Positions 51,277 through 59,827 are shown, counted from the stretch's first letter. The stretch: 64,000 nt of DNA from Nocardioidaceae bacterium SCSIO 66511 (GCA_023100825.1 CP095846.1:3472001-3536000), one strand, 5' to 3'. Notes: generated by a model from the sequence alone, not told the origin. Made by a program: numbers and translations.

Positions 51277-51963
51277 TCAGGCCACGACCACGACGCGGGT
51301 ATGCATCTGCGCGAACCGCCACATCACCTTCGCATCCGAGCGGCGCTGCCGGATGCAGCCCGCCGACTGCGGCGTGCCGAGCGCATCGAAGGACTGGATG
51401 CGCTTGCCCGACCCGTCTACCGGGATGTCGTGGAACCCGATGTTGGAGTTCTTCCCGCGGGCGAACCGTACGAAGTACTCCATCGTGCTGTGGCCGCCGA
51501 AGCCGACCGCATGCCGCGACCGGGAGAAGACGCGGTACCGACCGGGTGAGAGGTTCTCCGAGCGACTACCCGATACGCGGTACGTAGAACGCACCTTGTC
51601 GTTCGCACCGATGATCCAGACTCGCTGGCCCGAGATGTCGAACACCACCCGCCGGCCCGACCCGGACCGGCGCGGGACGTCGGCACTCGACGTCGGCTCC
51701 GACTGCTGCTCGGGCCCCGGCTCGACGGCGAGCTGCGCGGCCAGATCGTCGATGCCGTCGCTGATGACCGGCAATGTCGGGTCGTCAGCGTACGCAGAGG
51801 TGTTCGCATTCTCGCCCCACGGACCGAACGCCACGACGGCGATGATGCCGGTGACCAAGAACGTGGCGAGCAGCAGACCGCCGCGGCCCAGTAGAGCGGC
51901 ATTGCGCTGCCACGTCGTCGCACCGTCGCGATGACGCGACGACGTACGACGATGACTAGCCAC
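51277..51963 (-). CDS. L,D-transpeptidase (YkuD-like) family protein with altered active-site motif
   Basis: The 228-residue protein has an N-terminal cytoplasmic stretch, one membrane anchor (residues 28-48, LLLATFLVTGIIAVVAFGPW), a linker and a YkuD-type domain (VVFDISGQRVWII, LSPGRYRVFSRSRHAVGFGG, IGFHDIP, then ALGTPQSAGCIRQR). The cysteine and arginine of the catalytic SHGCxR motif are kept but the second position is alanine (SAGCIR). It would act on the cell wall outside the membrane. It may be an active variant or a wall-binding pseudoenzyme. Repeat copy C lies in its upstream region. Confidence 0.82.
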   Translation of the reverse strand: MASHRRTSSRHRDGATTWQRNAALLGRGGLLLATFLVTGIIAVVAFGPWGENANTSAYADDPTLPVISDGIDDLAAQLAVEPGPEQQSEPTSSADVPRRSGSGRRVVFDISGQRVWIIGANDKVRSTYRVSGSRSENLSPGRYRVFSRSRHAVGFGGHSTMEYFVRFARGKNSNIGFHDIPVDGSGKRIQSFDALGTPQSAGCIRQRRSDAKVMWRFAQMHTRVVVVA

Positions 51964-52090
51964 CTTGCCATGGTAGCGATCTCGTGGGCCGCGTCATCCT
52001 CCTCGGTCGGCTTGTCGGCCGGATCCCGGGTCTTTTGGTGACACCGCCGCTCGGTTCGGGTTCGCGGTCGGCTTTCGCCTTGCTCCGGTG

Positions 52091-52315
52091 CGACTACCCG
52101 CCTGCCCGATTCCTCGCCGCCGTCGGCGCCTCGGCTGGGAAAAGGACGCGGCGACGCGCGGAGCCGGGTCTTCGGTTCGGTTGCTTGGCGGCTTTCCGGC
52201 CACCTTGGGATGGTTTCGGGGTAAGGTTTGGTGCTTCCCAAGGAGGGTTGTCACTGTCCACGGGACGTCTCCCTTGGGACAGCGCGGTTTGCCTTGGTAC
52301 CAAGGCAAACCGCGC
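52091..52315. repeat. Half copy (C) of the long non-coding repeat element
   Basis: This fills most of the 365-bp gap between parA and the YkuD gene. It contains one unit (CGACTACCCG at 52091), the inner block with GGACGCGGCGACGCG, the segment GGTAAGGTTTGGTGCTTCCC, and the perfect palindrome at 52282-52315. It matches 2256-2577 of copy A in reverse orientation; the other arm and the conserved hairpin are missing. It therefore ends at the palindrome, 13 nt from the parA stop. Confidence 0.85.
52282..52315. repeat. 34-bp perfect palindrome in repeat copy C
   Basis: The half-site GCGCGGTTTGCCTTGGT is followed by its exact reverse complement. The inner 30 bp are identical to the palindrome at 2256-2287 in copy A. 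It lies 13 nt past the parA stop and could terminate that message. Confidence 0.9.
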
Positions 52316-52328
52316 CCGTCATGAGAGG

Positions 52329-53087
52329 TCAGGCGCTGCGGTCGAGAGTCGCAGCGACCTCGCGGTACGCCGCTGCGCCGCGATGCGACTTCGACGTGCC
52401 CAGGATGGAGCGTCCGAGGGCAGGCGCCTCGGCGAAGCGGATCGTCTTCGGGATCGGCGGTCCGATGACCGGCAGTTCGTACGTCTCGCTGATCGTGTCG
52501 AGGACCGCCTTCGCATGCTTGGTACGCCCGTCGTACATCGTGGGCAAGAGGCCGAGCACCTCAAGGCGCTGGTTGGTGAACTCGCGTACGTCGTAGACAG
52601 TGTCGAGCAGCTGGCCGACACCACGATGCGATAACGTCTCGCATTGCAGGGGGATGAGCACCTCGTCGGCGGCCGATAGTGCGCCGACGGTGAGGATTCC
52701 GAGTGATGGCGGGCAGTCGAGCAGCACCCAGTCGTAGTCGTCGGCGAACCCGTCGAGCGCAGCGCGTACCGCCTGCTCGCGACCGGTACGGGTGAGCAAA
52801 GCCGCCTCGGCCGCCGCGAGTTCGATAGTCGCGGGCAGTAGGTCGATCCCTTCCTCGGTGCACACGCATACGTCTGCCGGCTGCTTGTCGCGGGCAAGAA
52901 CGTTGTGGACGGAAGTGTCGAGGTCTTCGGGGTCGATGCCAAGCGAGAACGTCAAGCACGCTTGCGGGTCGAGGTCGACCAGAAGTACGCGCCGACCGAG
53001 CTCGCGGAGTGCGACGCCGAGCGATGCGACAGTCGTCGTCTTCGCGACGCCGCCCTTCTGGTTCGCCACCGCGAGCGTGCGAGTCAT
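52329..53087 (-). CDS. ParA/Soj-type ATPase (orphan MinD-like)
   Basis: The 252-residue ATPase has the deviant Walker A KGGVAKTTTV (lysine and threonine kept), VLLVDLDPQA, and VLLDCPPSLGILT. No parB gene or parS-like cluster is adjacent, and I recall an equivalent orphan next to rhlE in mycobacteria (Rv3213c), so it is a conserved chromosomal orphan and not a plasmid partition gene. It may position a protein complex in the cell. It is divergent from the small membrane protein genes, with 110 nt between. Confidence 0.9.
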   Translation of the reverse strand: MTRTLAVANQKGGVAKTTTVASLGVALRELGRRVLLVDLDPQACLTFSLGIDPEDLDTSVHNVLARDKQPADVCVCTEEGIDLLPATIELAAAEAALLTRTGREQAVRAALDGFADDYDWVLLDCPPSLGILTVGALSAADEVLIPLQCETLSHRGVGQLLDTVYDVREFTNQRLEVLGLLPTMYDGRTKHAKAVLDTISETYELPVIGPPIPKTIRFAEAPALGRSILGTSKSHRGAAAYREVAATLDRSA

Positions 53088-53197
53088 CGCCCCATTGTGC
53101 CCGACCGCCGCCGGCTCCGACTCGGGTGTCAGCGATCTGAAAGCGGAACGCCAGCGCGTTCCGACATGCTCGTGACCAACAAGACCGGAGGGGTCCG

Positions 53198-53785
53198 ATG
53201 TCCATGGACGAAACTACTGACCGACAGCCCGCGCCCGACGAGACACCGTACTCCCAGGATCGGGTCCTGCTCGTCTGGCAGTGGATCTTCGGCTGCGCGG
53301 CCGCGGCCACACTGGTTCTCGCGGCCATCGTCTCGACAGCCGAGCCGACGCTGACGTACGAAGACTTGGAACCGACCGGCGAAACGGTGCAGATCGAGTG
53401 TCGGTCAACGGGACAGGGATTCGCCGGACAACGGCTGTCCAGACCGTCGACATCCGGGTACAGCTATGAGGTCACCTCCGGCGAAGGCGCGTACGACGCC
53501 TGGGAGCAGCAGGAGGCGGAGCGTTTCAGCGGCACCGCCCAGGCGTTCAATCCGTCTGACGGCATCGACACAGCGTGTGCGAGCGCTGCCACCAAACGAC
53601 TCGAGGTCACCGTGTGGATCCTCATGCTCGCGGTGGTCCTCGGGATCTGCCTCGCCTCGGTGAGTTTCGTTCGGCTCCGGGACGGGTCGAAACGCCCCGA
53701 TTTTGCGCCAACCGAGACGTACGCCGACCAGACGCCGACGGTCACCGATCAGCAGAACGACGATGACGAGGCACAGCAGCCGTGA
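53198..53785 (+). CDS. Two-helix membrane protein, first of a tandem family
   Basis: The 195-residue protein has a first membrane helix (about residues 28-48), an extracytoplasmic domain starting EPTLTYEDLEPTG with single cysteines in QIECRST and IDTACASAATKR, a second helix (about 137-158) and an acidic C-terminal tail. The cysteines may form a disulfide. The next gene has the same plan (helix, LTY, Cys, NADCAAARTSR, helix, LR), so the two are diverged paralogues. ATG 53198 follows GGAGG. No family is recognised. Confidence 0.72.
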   Translation: MSMDETTDRQPAPDETPYSQDRVLLVWQWIFGCAAAATLVLAAIVSTAEPTLTYEDLEPTGETVQIECRSTGQGFAGQRLSRPSTSGYSYEVTSGEGAYDAWEQQEAERFSGTAQAFNPSDGIDTACASAATKRLEVTVWILMLAVVLGICLASVSFVRLRDGSKRPDFAPTETYADQTPTVTDQQNDDDEAQQP

Positions 53786-54240
53786 TCATCCGTTGTTGTT
53801 TCGCCCTATTGAGTGCGGTCCTCGTGTGCATCGCGGTCGCGCTGACCTGGAACGCCCCCGAGCTCACGTACTCATCGGACATCGTGGAGAACGAGCACGA
53901 CATCTTGGTGTCGTGCACCGATGACACAAACGACGGTTCGTCAGAGCGCAGCGGGGCACTTGCCGACGCGCCACTGCTGGACACCGGCGAGCATCTCCGG
54001 CCACGCTTCGAGATCGTACGCGGCGAAGATGTCATCGACCGCATCACCGCTGAGTTGCCTGCAGAAGACCCTGACTCGATGACGGTCTATCGCGGCATCA
54101 ACGCCGACTGCGCCGCCGCCCGTACATCCAGGATGAGCACGGCCACGCAGATCCTCGGTGGCGCTCTGCTCGTAGCGCTCCTTGCGCTACTTGCCCCGAC
54201 CTACCTACGCCTGCGATCGACCACCCGAACGGAGCCGTGA
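53782..54240 (+). CDS. Two-helix membrane protein, second of the tandem family
   Basis: The 152-residue protein starts at GTG 53782 in a GTGA overlap with the previous gene. Its plan is an N-terminal helix (CFALLSAVLVCIAVALTW), APELTYSSD, a cysteine in ILVSCTDD, RGINADCAAARTSR, and a C-terminal helix (GGALLVALLALLAPTYL) with LRLRS after it. It shares motif order with the upstream gene product. The two probably sit in the membrane together. Function unknown. Confidence 0.72.
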   Translation: MIIRCCFALLSAVLVCIAVALTWNAPELTYSSDIVENEHDILVSCTDDTNDGSSERSGALADAPLLDTGEHLRPRFEIVRGEDVIDRITAELPAEDPDSMTVYRGINADCAAARTSRMSTATQILGGALLVALLALLAPTYLRLRSTTRTEP

Positions 54241-54400
54241 TGACGATTCGATCCCGCCTGCTCATCGGCCTGCGCGTTGCGGCCGCACGGGCTCCCGCAT
54301 CATCACTCTGATCTGGCTCGTCACCGCCGCTCGCGCCGCCGGTCTGGTCTTTGTCGGTTCACTGGTCGTTCCCGCCCGCCGCGATCAGCGACCGACGCCG
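54240..54400 (+). pseudogene. Remnant of a third small membrane protein gene (frameshifted)
   Basis: An ATG overlaps the previous stop (TGATG) and reads MTIRSRLLIGLRVAAARAPA before a stop at 54309-54311. In another frame the reading resumes as RIITLIWLVTAARAAGLVF, then VGSLVVPARR, a hydrophobic helix with a basic end. A single frameshift would join them into a protein starting like the two genes upstream. The remainder is lost under the antisense PHP gene. The join is inferred from hydrophobicity and coupling, not from a family match. Confidence 0.4.
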
Positions 54401-55236
54401 GCCGCGCTCATCAGCCGCGCGTACTCCTCCGGCGCCGTCGTATTGCAGCCGAGCTCGAAGTCGATCTTGCCGGTGCCGTGATAGTCACTGGAGCCGGTGA
54501 CGATCAGGTCGAGGTCCCGTGCGATCGCACGCAACTCTTCGCGTACGGGCTCCGGGTGGTCGTTGTGGTCGACCTCGACCCCGCTGAGGCCGGCAGCTTG
54601 CAGATCGGCGATCGCATCGCGATCCAGTGCGCTGCCGGCGCGTCTCCCCCACGGATGTGCGATCACGGCCACGCCACCCGCCTCGACCACCAGCTCGATC
54701 ATCGCCGTCAGGTCGGCTGCATACCGGTGTACGTACGCCGGGCGGCCCGCCTTCAGGAACCGGTCGAACGCCTCGTCCCGGTTGGCGACGTACCCGCGGG
54801 CGACCAGTGCATCGGCGACATGCGGACGCCCCGTCGCGACGGCGTCTTCGGCGACCGCGTGTACGTCCTCGACGGAGATCGTCATGCCCAGCGCGCGCAG
54901 ACGCTCGATCGTACGAGGAAGCCGGCCGTTGCGTCCGGCGAGTACGCGTTCCAGTTCGGCAAGCAGCCGGGCGTACTGCGGGTCGGGCTCGTACGCGAGT
55001 AGGTGAACGCTCGAGCCCTCGTGCTCGCAGGAGATCTCGAGCCCGCGTACCAGCGTGATGCCGACGTCGGCGGCCGCACGCTCAGCCTCCTCCCAACCGG
55101 CCATCGAATCGTGATCGGTGAGTGCAACGACATCGAGCCCGGAGGCGTGCGCCTTCCGGACGAGTTCGGCCGGCGAGTCAGTGCCGTCCGAGCGGTCCGA
55201 ATGCGTGTGCAGGTCGATTCGCAAGGGCTCCGTCAC
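54385..55236 (-). CDS. PHP-domain phosphoesterase (RNase AM / YciV-like)
   Basis: The 283-residue protein has the PHP metal motifs in order: DLHTHSDRSDG (I), ALTDHDSMAG (II), GLEISCEHEG (III), VIAHPWGR, and TGSSDYHG (IV). The group includes 3',5'-nucleoside-bisphosphate phosphatases and 5'-3' exoribonuclease AM. GTG 55236 overlaps the DUF6758-like gene stop as GTGA. Substrate preference is not visible, but nucleotide or RNA 5'-end processing is most likely. Confidence 0.88.
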   Translation of the reverse strand: MTEPLRIDLHTHSDRSDGTDSPAELVRKAHASGLDVVALTDHDSMAGWEEAERAAADVGITLVRGLEISCEHEGSSVHLLAYEPDPQYARLLAELERVLAGRNGRLPRTIERLRALGMTISVEDVHAVAEDAVATGRPHVADALVARGYVANRDEAFDRFLKAGRPAYVHRYAADLTAMIELVVEAGGVAVIAHPWGRRAGSALDRDAIADLQAAGLSGVEVDHNDHPEPVREELRAIARDLDLIVTGSSDYHGTGKIDFELGCNTTAPEEYARLMSAAGVGR

Positions 55237-55748
55237 CACGGGCGCCTCGACGTCAGCCCCGTCACCGGTATCAGGTCCAGCTCGCCGAGCAGATCCGAGA
55301 GCGCCTTGAGCCGAAAGTCGTCGCTCAACAGCAGCGAGGTGGAGTCGGGGAACATCACCAGCCAGAGCCAACGCCCGGCCGCCTCCCCGAGCACGACATC
55401 ACGGTCGGCTGAGCTGTCGACCCGCCACATCGGCGCGCGCCGATCGTCGACCGAGATATGCACATCGGCCGCCTGACGTTCGGGCGCCAGCCCACCACCG
55501 GCGTACGAAGCGCCGACGGCCGCGGGCCCGACCGATCCGCCCGGCTCCTCGCTGATCACGAAGATGTCGGCAACGCCATCGACGAGAGCCGGTCCGCTGC
55601 ATGCGACAACGGTCGCGCCGTCGATACCGTGCCCGATGCCGCTCACCGCCCAGCCCGCCGGCATCGGCCAGGGCACCCAGGCGGGTAGCTCCGACTGGGT
55701 CGCGCAGGTGAGCAGCCGGTGGACCGACGGCTCGAGAAGCTCCGACAT
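55233..55748 (-). CDS. DUF6758-like actinobacterial protein
   Basis: The 171-residue protein contains LPAWVPWPMPAGWAVSGIGH, VVACSGPALVDGVADIFVIS, MWRVDSSADRDVVLGEAAGR and WLWLVMFPDSTSLLLSDDF, which match the conserved domain of the family as I remember it from Streptomyces. Many relatives start with a four-cysteine zinc ribbon, which is missing here. ATG 55748 is used. It is translationally coupled to the PHP phosphoesterase gene. Function is unknown. Confidence 0.7.
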   Translation of the reverse strand: MSELLEPSVHRLLTCATQSELPAWVPWPMPAGWAVSGIGHGIDGATVVACSGPALVDGVADIFVISEEPGGSVGPAAVGASYAGGGLAPERQAADVHISVDDRRAPMWRVDSSADRDVVLGEAAGRWLWLVMFPDSTSLLLSDDFRLKALSDLLGELDLIPVTGLTSRRPW

Positions 55749-55799
55749 GCACCGAACGCTGCCCCGACTACGGGTCGACGTCAACTCGACGCGCGTACG

Positions 55800-56306
55800 T
55801 CAGGCGTCAGAGACGACCGGACGGCCGGGTTGCTCTCCGCCGCGTGCATCGAGGTAGTTCTGCTTCGGCACCATCACCTTGCGGCGGAACACGCAGACCA
55901 TGGTGCCGTCCTGGTTGTAGCCCTTGGTCTCCACGTACACGACACCGCGGTCGTCCTTGCTCTTGCTCTCCCACTTGTCGAGCACCTGGGTCTCACCGTA
56001 GATGGTGTCGCCGTGGAACGTCGGCGCGACGTGCTTCAGCGACTCCACCTCGAGGTTCGCGATCGCCTTGCCGGAGATGTCGGGAACGCTCATGCCGAGC
56101 AGCAGCGAGTAGATGTAGTTGCCCACGACGACGTTCTTGCCGAACTGGGTCGTCTCGCCTGCGTAGTTCGCGTCCAGGTGCAACGGGTGGTGGTTCATCG
56201 TGATCAGGCAGAACAGGTGATCGTCGTACTCGGTGACCGTCTTGCCGGGCCAGTGCTTGTACGTCGCGCCGACCTCGAACTCCTCGTAGCTACGACCGAA
56301 CTGCAT
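55800..56306 (-). CDS. MaoC-family dehydratase, mesaconyl-CoA hydratase-like
   Basis: The 168-residue single hotdog-fold protein reads GRSYEEFEVGATYKHWPGKT, MNHHPLHLDANYA (hydratase-2 region), GKNVVVGNYIYSLLLGMS and GDTIYGETQVLDKW. It is very close, from memory, to the short MaoC protein in the Streptomyces ethylmalonyl-CoA cluster. It would hydrate mesaconyl-CoA to methylmalyl-CoA. The malyl-CoA lyase homologue at 62 kb and the acyl-CoA dehydrogenase at 58.6 kb fit adjacent steps. Confidence 0.8.
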   Translation of the reverse strand: MQFGRSYEEFEVGATYKHWPGKTVTEYDDHLFCLITMNHHPLHLDANYAGETTQFGKNVVVGNYIYSLLLGMSVPDISGKAIANLEVESLKHVAPTFHGDTIYGETQVLDKWESKSKDDRGVVYVETKGYNQDGTMVCVFRRKVMVPKQNYLDARGGEQPGRPVVSDA

Positions 56307-56385
56307 TCTCTACTCCTCCAGCGCCGTCGGGACTCAGCACATCATGGCCGATCCGAGGCGGCGCGGGGCGTCGAGGTGAGCAGCC

Positions 56386-56940
56386 TCACGCGTTCCAGCG
56401 GTCGATGACGGGCGTGCCTCGATCGTCGCTCAGCACCGAGACGGTGGCCGTGTGGAGGCGCAGATAGCGGCCGAGAGCGACCGGCTCGCCGAGCCACCGT
56501 GCGGCCAGGGCCCGTAACGCGTGACCGTGCCCGAACACGAGGACACGCCCGGGGTACGACCGCAGCCGCTCCACGACCCGGTCGAGTCGCTCGGTGAGGT
56601 GCGCAGTGCTTTCACCGCCCGGCACGGGGTGGGTCCACACGGTCCAGCCCGGAACGCTCTCTCTGATCTTCGCGGTTGTGACGCCTTCGTACTCGCCGTA
56701 GTCCCACTCGACCAGGTCGGGGTCGACCTCGGGATCGGGGTATCCGGCCAGCTCTGCGGTACGCCGTGCACGTAGTCGCGGGCTGGCCAGGACGGCGTCG
56801 AAGTCGACCCCGTGCACGGCATCGCGAACAGCAAGGGCCTGGCGCTCTCCGTTCGCCGTGAGCGGCAGGTCGGTGTGCGAGGTGTGCCGGCCTGCCGCCG
56901 ACCACTCGGTCTCACCGTGACGTACGAGCCACGCCGTCAC
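56386..56940 (-). CDS. Histidine phosphatase family protein (Gpm2-like)
   Basis: The 184-residue enzyme has the LVRHGETEWS phosphohistidine motif at its start, DLPLTANGERQA, VEWDYGEYEG (acid residue) and the second catalytic histidine in VLVFGHGHALRALA. It resembles mycobacterial Rv3214, an acid phosphatase in the same neighbourhood, rather than a glycolytic phosphoglycerate mutase. It starts 4 nt inside the DUF2332 stop, so these two genes share a message. Confidence 0.88.
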   Translation of the reverse strand: MTAWLVRHGETEWSAAGRHTSHTDLPLTANGERQALAVRDAVHGVDFDAVLASPRLRARRTAELAGYPDPEVDPDLVEWDYGEYEGVTTAKIRESVPGWTVWTHPVPGGESTAHLTERLDRVVERLRSYPGRVLVFGHGHALRALAARWLGEPVALGRYLRLHTATVSVLSDDRGTPVIDRWNA

Positions 56941-58043
56941 GTCGCCTCCCAGATCGTGGGTATCCCGTGCGGAGCCGCCGAACCGATGATGGTGCGCTCA
57001 CCCCACGGCCAGGTGGTGAGCGCGACGAGGAACTCGTGCGGCGAGTCCGGCGTACGGCGCGCAGGCTCCAACGCCAGATGGGCGAACGGCATCTGCGGCG
57101 TGCCTTGCGCGCCGAGCTCTGCGATCCGCTCCTCACAGGCCTCGCGATCGGCCGCCTCGAGGTACTGCCACATCACCGAATGCCACAGCACCGTCGTCGT
57201 GCCCGGTGTCAGCTCGAGGTTGTGCAATGTAGTCACCGCATCGCATTCGAGCATCGTCGCGGGCACGGCTCGGGCGACCGCGAGAGCACCGCGTACCCGC
57301 GCGACCCGCTCCGGCATATCGGGCCATACGTATGACTCGACGGCGATCCGGCCGTCGAGGGTGGTCGGATCGAGTGGTGCGATATCGGCGCCGACCCGCT
57401 CCACGATGTCGAGCGGCGCATCGAGTGGCGGCAGCGGTCCGCGCCAGACGTCATCGAGCTGCAGAGTGCTCCCCTCCGGACCCCATGCCGCGGTGCCGGG
57501 GTCGGCGACATTGGGGTCGAATCGCGGAAAGGTGTAGCGGAATCGGTCGGCGCGCAGGTTCAACCCGGCCGACGCACCGATCTCGAAGAGTCGGATGGGC
57601 AGCATCAGCCGGTCGGCGATGCGCAGCAAACCACCCAGCAATGCCGCGGAGCGCCCGACCTCGTTGGTCTGCGGTGGCTGGTCGAGCATGGTCGAGAGAT
57701 CCTCGCCCCGATCGCGGAGCAGCTCGCGTACGTGCGGCCAGGCGCCTGTGAGGTTCCAGGTACCACCGACCGTCGGGTAGTACGCCGCCAGCTCCTCGGC
57801 CTCGCCGGCGAGCACGAGGCGGTGCAGACCACCGGCCAACCGAAGTGCCAACGCGCTCGGACCGGGGTCGTACTCATGACCGGCGAGCACCTTGGCCGTG
57901 ACGCCGTGCGCCTCGATGTCGTCGGCAATTCGACCGAGCAACTGGGCGTACATCGGCGAGCCGATCTTCGCGCATGCCTCGGCCTGCCAGCGGAAGTCGG
58001 CGGCCAGATCACCGGATCTAGCACGCCCGCGGTCTCCTGTCAT
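56937..58043 (-). CDS. DUF2332 protein
   Basis: The 368-residue protein contains DFRWQAEACAKIGSPMYAQL, GTWNLTGAWPHVRELL, LFEIGASAGLNLRADRFRYT, TVLWHSVMWQYL and a C-terminal FLVALTTWPWGERTIIGSA. This is the DUF2332 pattern. The FEIGASAGLNL loop looks like an S-adenosylmethionine-type Rossmann glycine loop, so a methyltransferase-like fold is plausible. Coupled by 4 nt to the downstream histidine phosphatase gene. No function is known to me. Confidence 0.82.
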   Translation of the reverse strand: MTGDRGRARSGDLAADFRWQAEACAKIGSPMYAQLLGRIADDIEAHGVTAKVLAGHEYDPGPSALALRLAGGLHRLVLAGEAEELAAYYPTVGGTWNLTGAWPHVRELLRDRGEDLSTMLDQPPQTNEVGRSAALLGGLLRIADRLMLPIRLFEIGASAGLNLRADRFRYTFPRFDPNVADPGTAAWGPEGSTLQLDDVWRGPLPPLDAPLDIVERVGADIAPLDPTTLDGRIAVESYVWPDMPERVARVRGALAVARAVPATMLECDAVTTLHNLELTPGTTTVLWHSVMWQYLEAADREACEERIAELGAQGTPQMPFAHLALEPARRTPDSPHEFLVALTTWPWGERTIIGSAAPHGIPTIWEAT

Positions 58044-58078
58044 CCGCGCGCTGCCGGCCGGGCGCGTCAAGCCGACTC

Positions 58079-58570
58079 CTACCACTCGATCTTGTTGCCC
58101 GGCATCTTCTGCAACAGCTCCTGAGCCTTCGCCAGATGCTTGTGCTCGACGAGCACTTCGTACTTGGTGGCGATGACCTGGGTGACCGAGGTGAAGTCGC
58201 GGCGGCCGCCGGTCATCGCATAACCGACGATGCCGAAGACCGCACCGAAGACGATGCCGACGAGGGCGGCGCTCAGTACGACGGCGAGCCAGCTGCCTTC
58301 TTCGGAGAACAACCCGAGCATCAGACCGATGAACACGCCGAACCACGCACCCGACGCGGCACCGGCCGCCGCGGCGCGTCCGTACGTCAACCGCCCGGTG
58401 ACGCGCTCCACCTGCTTGAGGTCGGTGCCGACGATCATGCAGTTCTCGACCGGGAACTCCTCATCGGACAGGTAGTCGACTGCCTTCTGCGCGTCGGCGT
58501 AGTCGTCGTACGTACCGAGCGACCAGGGGTAGTCGAGCTGGATGGACGGTCGTTGCACATTCGAAGCCAT
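58079..58570 (-). CDS. General stress protein 17M-like domain membrane protein
   Basis: The 163-residue protein has an N-terminal YflT/GSP17M-like domain (LGTYDDYADAQKAVDYLSDE, ENCMIVGTDLKQVERVTGRL). Two glycine-rich membrane helices (AASGAWFGVFIGLMLGLFS and VVLSAALVGIVFGAVFGIVG) and a C-terminal tail (YEVLVEHKHLAKAQELLQKM) follow. Such proteins are common in actinomycetes and linked to general stress only by homology. It is transcribed alone or just ahead of the DUF2332 gene. Confidence 0.8.
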   Translation of the reverse strand: MASNVQRPSIQLDYPWSLGTYDDYADAQKAVDYLSDEEFPVENCMIVGTDLKQVERVTGRLTYGRAAAAGAASGAWFGVFIGLMLGLFSEEGSWLAVVLSAALVGIVFGAVFGIVGYAMTGGRRDFTSVTQVIATKYEVLVEHKHLAKAQELLQKMPGNKIEW

Positions 58571-58621
58571 CGGACCTCCAGCGGTCGGATCGAGTAACTC
58601 GAGTGTAGTGCGCAGCGAGCC

Positions 58622-59827
58622 TCAGCTGGTCTTGTACTCCTCCAGCAGGCGGCGACCGATGATCATCCGCTGGATGTCGGCCGTGCCTTCGCCGATCAGC
58701 AACATCGGCGCCTCTCGGTATAGCCGCTCGATCTCGTACTCCTTGGAGAATCCGTAGCCGCCGTGGATTCGGAAGGAATCCTCGACGACCTCGGCGCAGT
58801 ACTCGCTCGCGAGGTACTTCGCCATGCCGGCCTCGAGATCGTTGCGCTCGCCGGAGTCCTTCTTCCGTGCGGCGCCGACGACCATTGCATGCGCCGCCTC
58901 GACCTTCGTACCCATCTCGGCGATGCGGAAGAGCACGGCCTGGTGTTCGGCGATCTTCTTGCCGAACGTCTCCCGCTCCTGGGCGTACGCGACGCCGAGC
59001 TCGAACGCGCGGTTGGCGACGCCGACGCCACGAGCAGCGACATTGACGCGACCGACCTCGACGCCGTCCATCATCTGGTAGAAGCCGCGGCCGGGCTCAC
59101 CGCCGAGGATCTGGTCGGCGTCGATCCGGTGCTTGTCGAGGATGAGCTCGGTCGTGTCGACGCCCTTGTAGCCCATCTTCTCCAGCTTGCCGGGCACGGT
59201 GATGCCTTGCGCGGTCTCGCCGAAGCCCGACTCCTTCTCGACCAGGAAGGTGGACATGTTCTGGTGCGGCTTCGACCTGTTCTCGTCGTCGAGGTCGGTG
59301 CGTACCAGCAGCGCGACGAGGTTGGCGGAGCCGCCGTTGGTCAGCCACATCTTCTGGCCGGTGATCTCGTACCCGCCGTCATCGGTTTTAGTCGCCTTGG
59401 TCTTGATCGCCGAGACGTCGGAGCCGAGACCGGGCTCCGACATCGAGAATGCGCCGCGTACCTCGCCGGTGGCCATCCTGGGCAGGTACTTCTGCTTCTG
59501 TTCCGGTGTGCCGTGCTGCATCAGCATGTACGCGACGATGAAGTGGGTGTTGATGACGCCCGAGACGCTCATCCAGCCGCGCGCGATCTCCTCGACCACG
59601 AGCGCGTACGTCAGCAGCGACTCGCCGAGACCGCCGTACTCCTCGGGGATGGTCAGCCCGAACAGGCCGAGCTCCTTGAGGCCCTCGACAATCTCGGTTG
59701 GGTACTCGTCGCGATGCTCGAGTTCGGTTGCTACCGGAAGGATCTCGTTGTCGACGAACGTACGGACGGTCTTGAGGATCTCTTCCTGGACATCGGTGAG
59801 ACCGTCAGTGGACACAAGGCGACCCAT
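58622..59827 (-). CDS. Acyl-CoA dehydrogenase
   Basis: The 401-residue flavoenzyme has the family signatures AFSMSEPGLGSDVSAIKT, FGKKIAEHQAVLFRIAEMGT, and near the C-terminus IHGGYGFSKEYEIERLYREA, where the second position after GGYG places the usual catalytic glutamate region. It ends PMLLIGEGTADIQRMIIGR. It oxidises an acyl-CoA to the 2-enoyl-CoA with FAD. From memory the sequence is like the dehydrogenase beside the short MaoC gene in Streptomyces, so methylsuccinyl-CoA is a candidate substrate, but other short-chain acyl-CoAs are possible. Confidence 0.88.
   Translation of the reverse strand: MGRLVSTDGLTDVQEEILKTVRTFVDNEILPVATELEHRDEYPTEIVEGLKELGLFGLTIPEEYGGLGESLLTYALVVEEIARGWMSVSGVINTHFIVAYMLMQHGTPEQKQKYLPRMATGEVRGAFSMSEPGLGSDVSAIKTKATKTDDGGYEITGQKMWLTNGGSANLVALLVRTDLDDENRSKPHQNMSTFLVEKESGFGETAQGITVPGKLEKMGYKGVDTTELILDKHRIDADQILGGEPGRGFYQMMDGVEVGRVNVAARGVGVANRAFELGVAYAQERETFGKKIAEHQAVLFRIAEMGTKVEAAHAMVVGAARKKDSGERNDLEAGMAKYLASEYCAEVVEDSFRIHGGYGFSKEYEIERLYREAPMLLIGEGTADIQRMIIGRRLLEEYKTS

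Noticed and set aside
52329-53087. Plasmid or chromosome partition locus with origin
   Set aside because: No parB, parS or DnaA boxes were seen. The ATPase matches an orphan that I recall next to rhlE in actinobacterial chromosomes.
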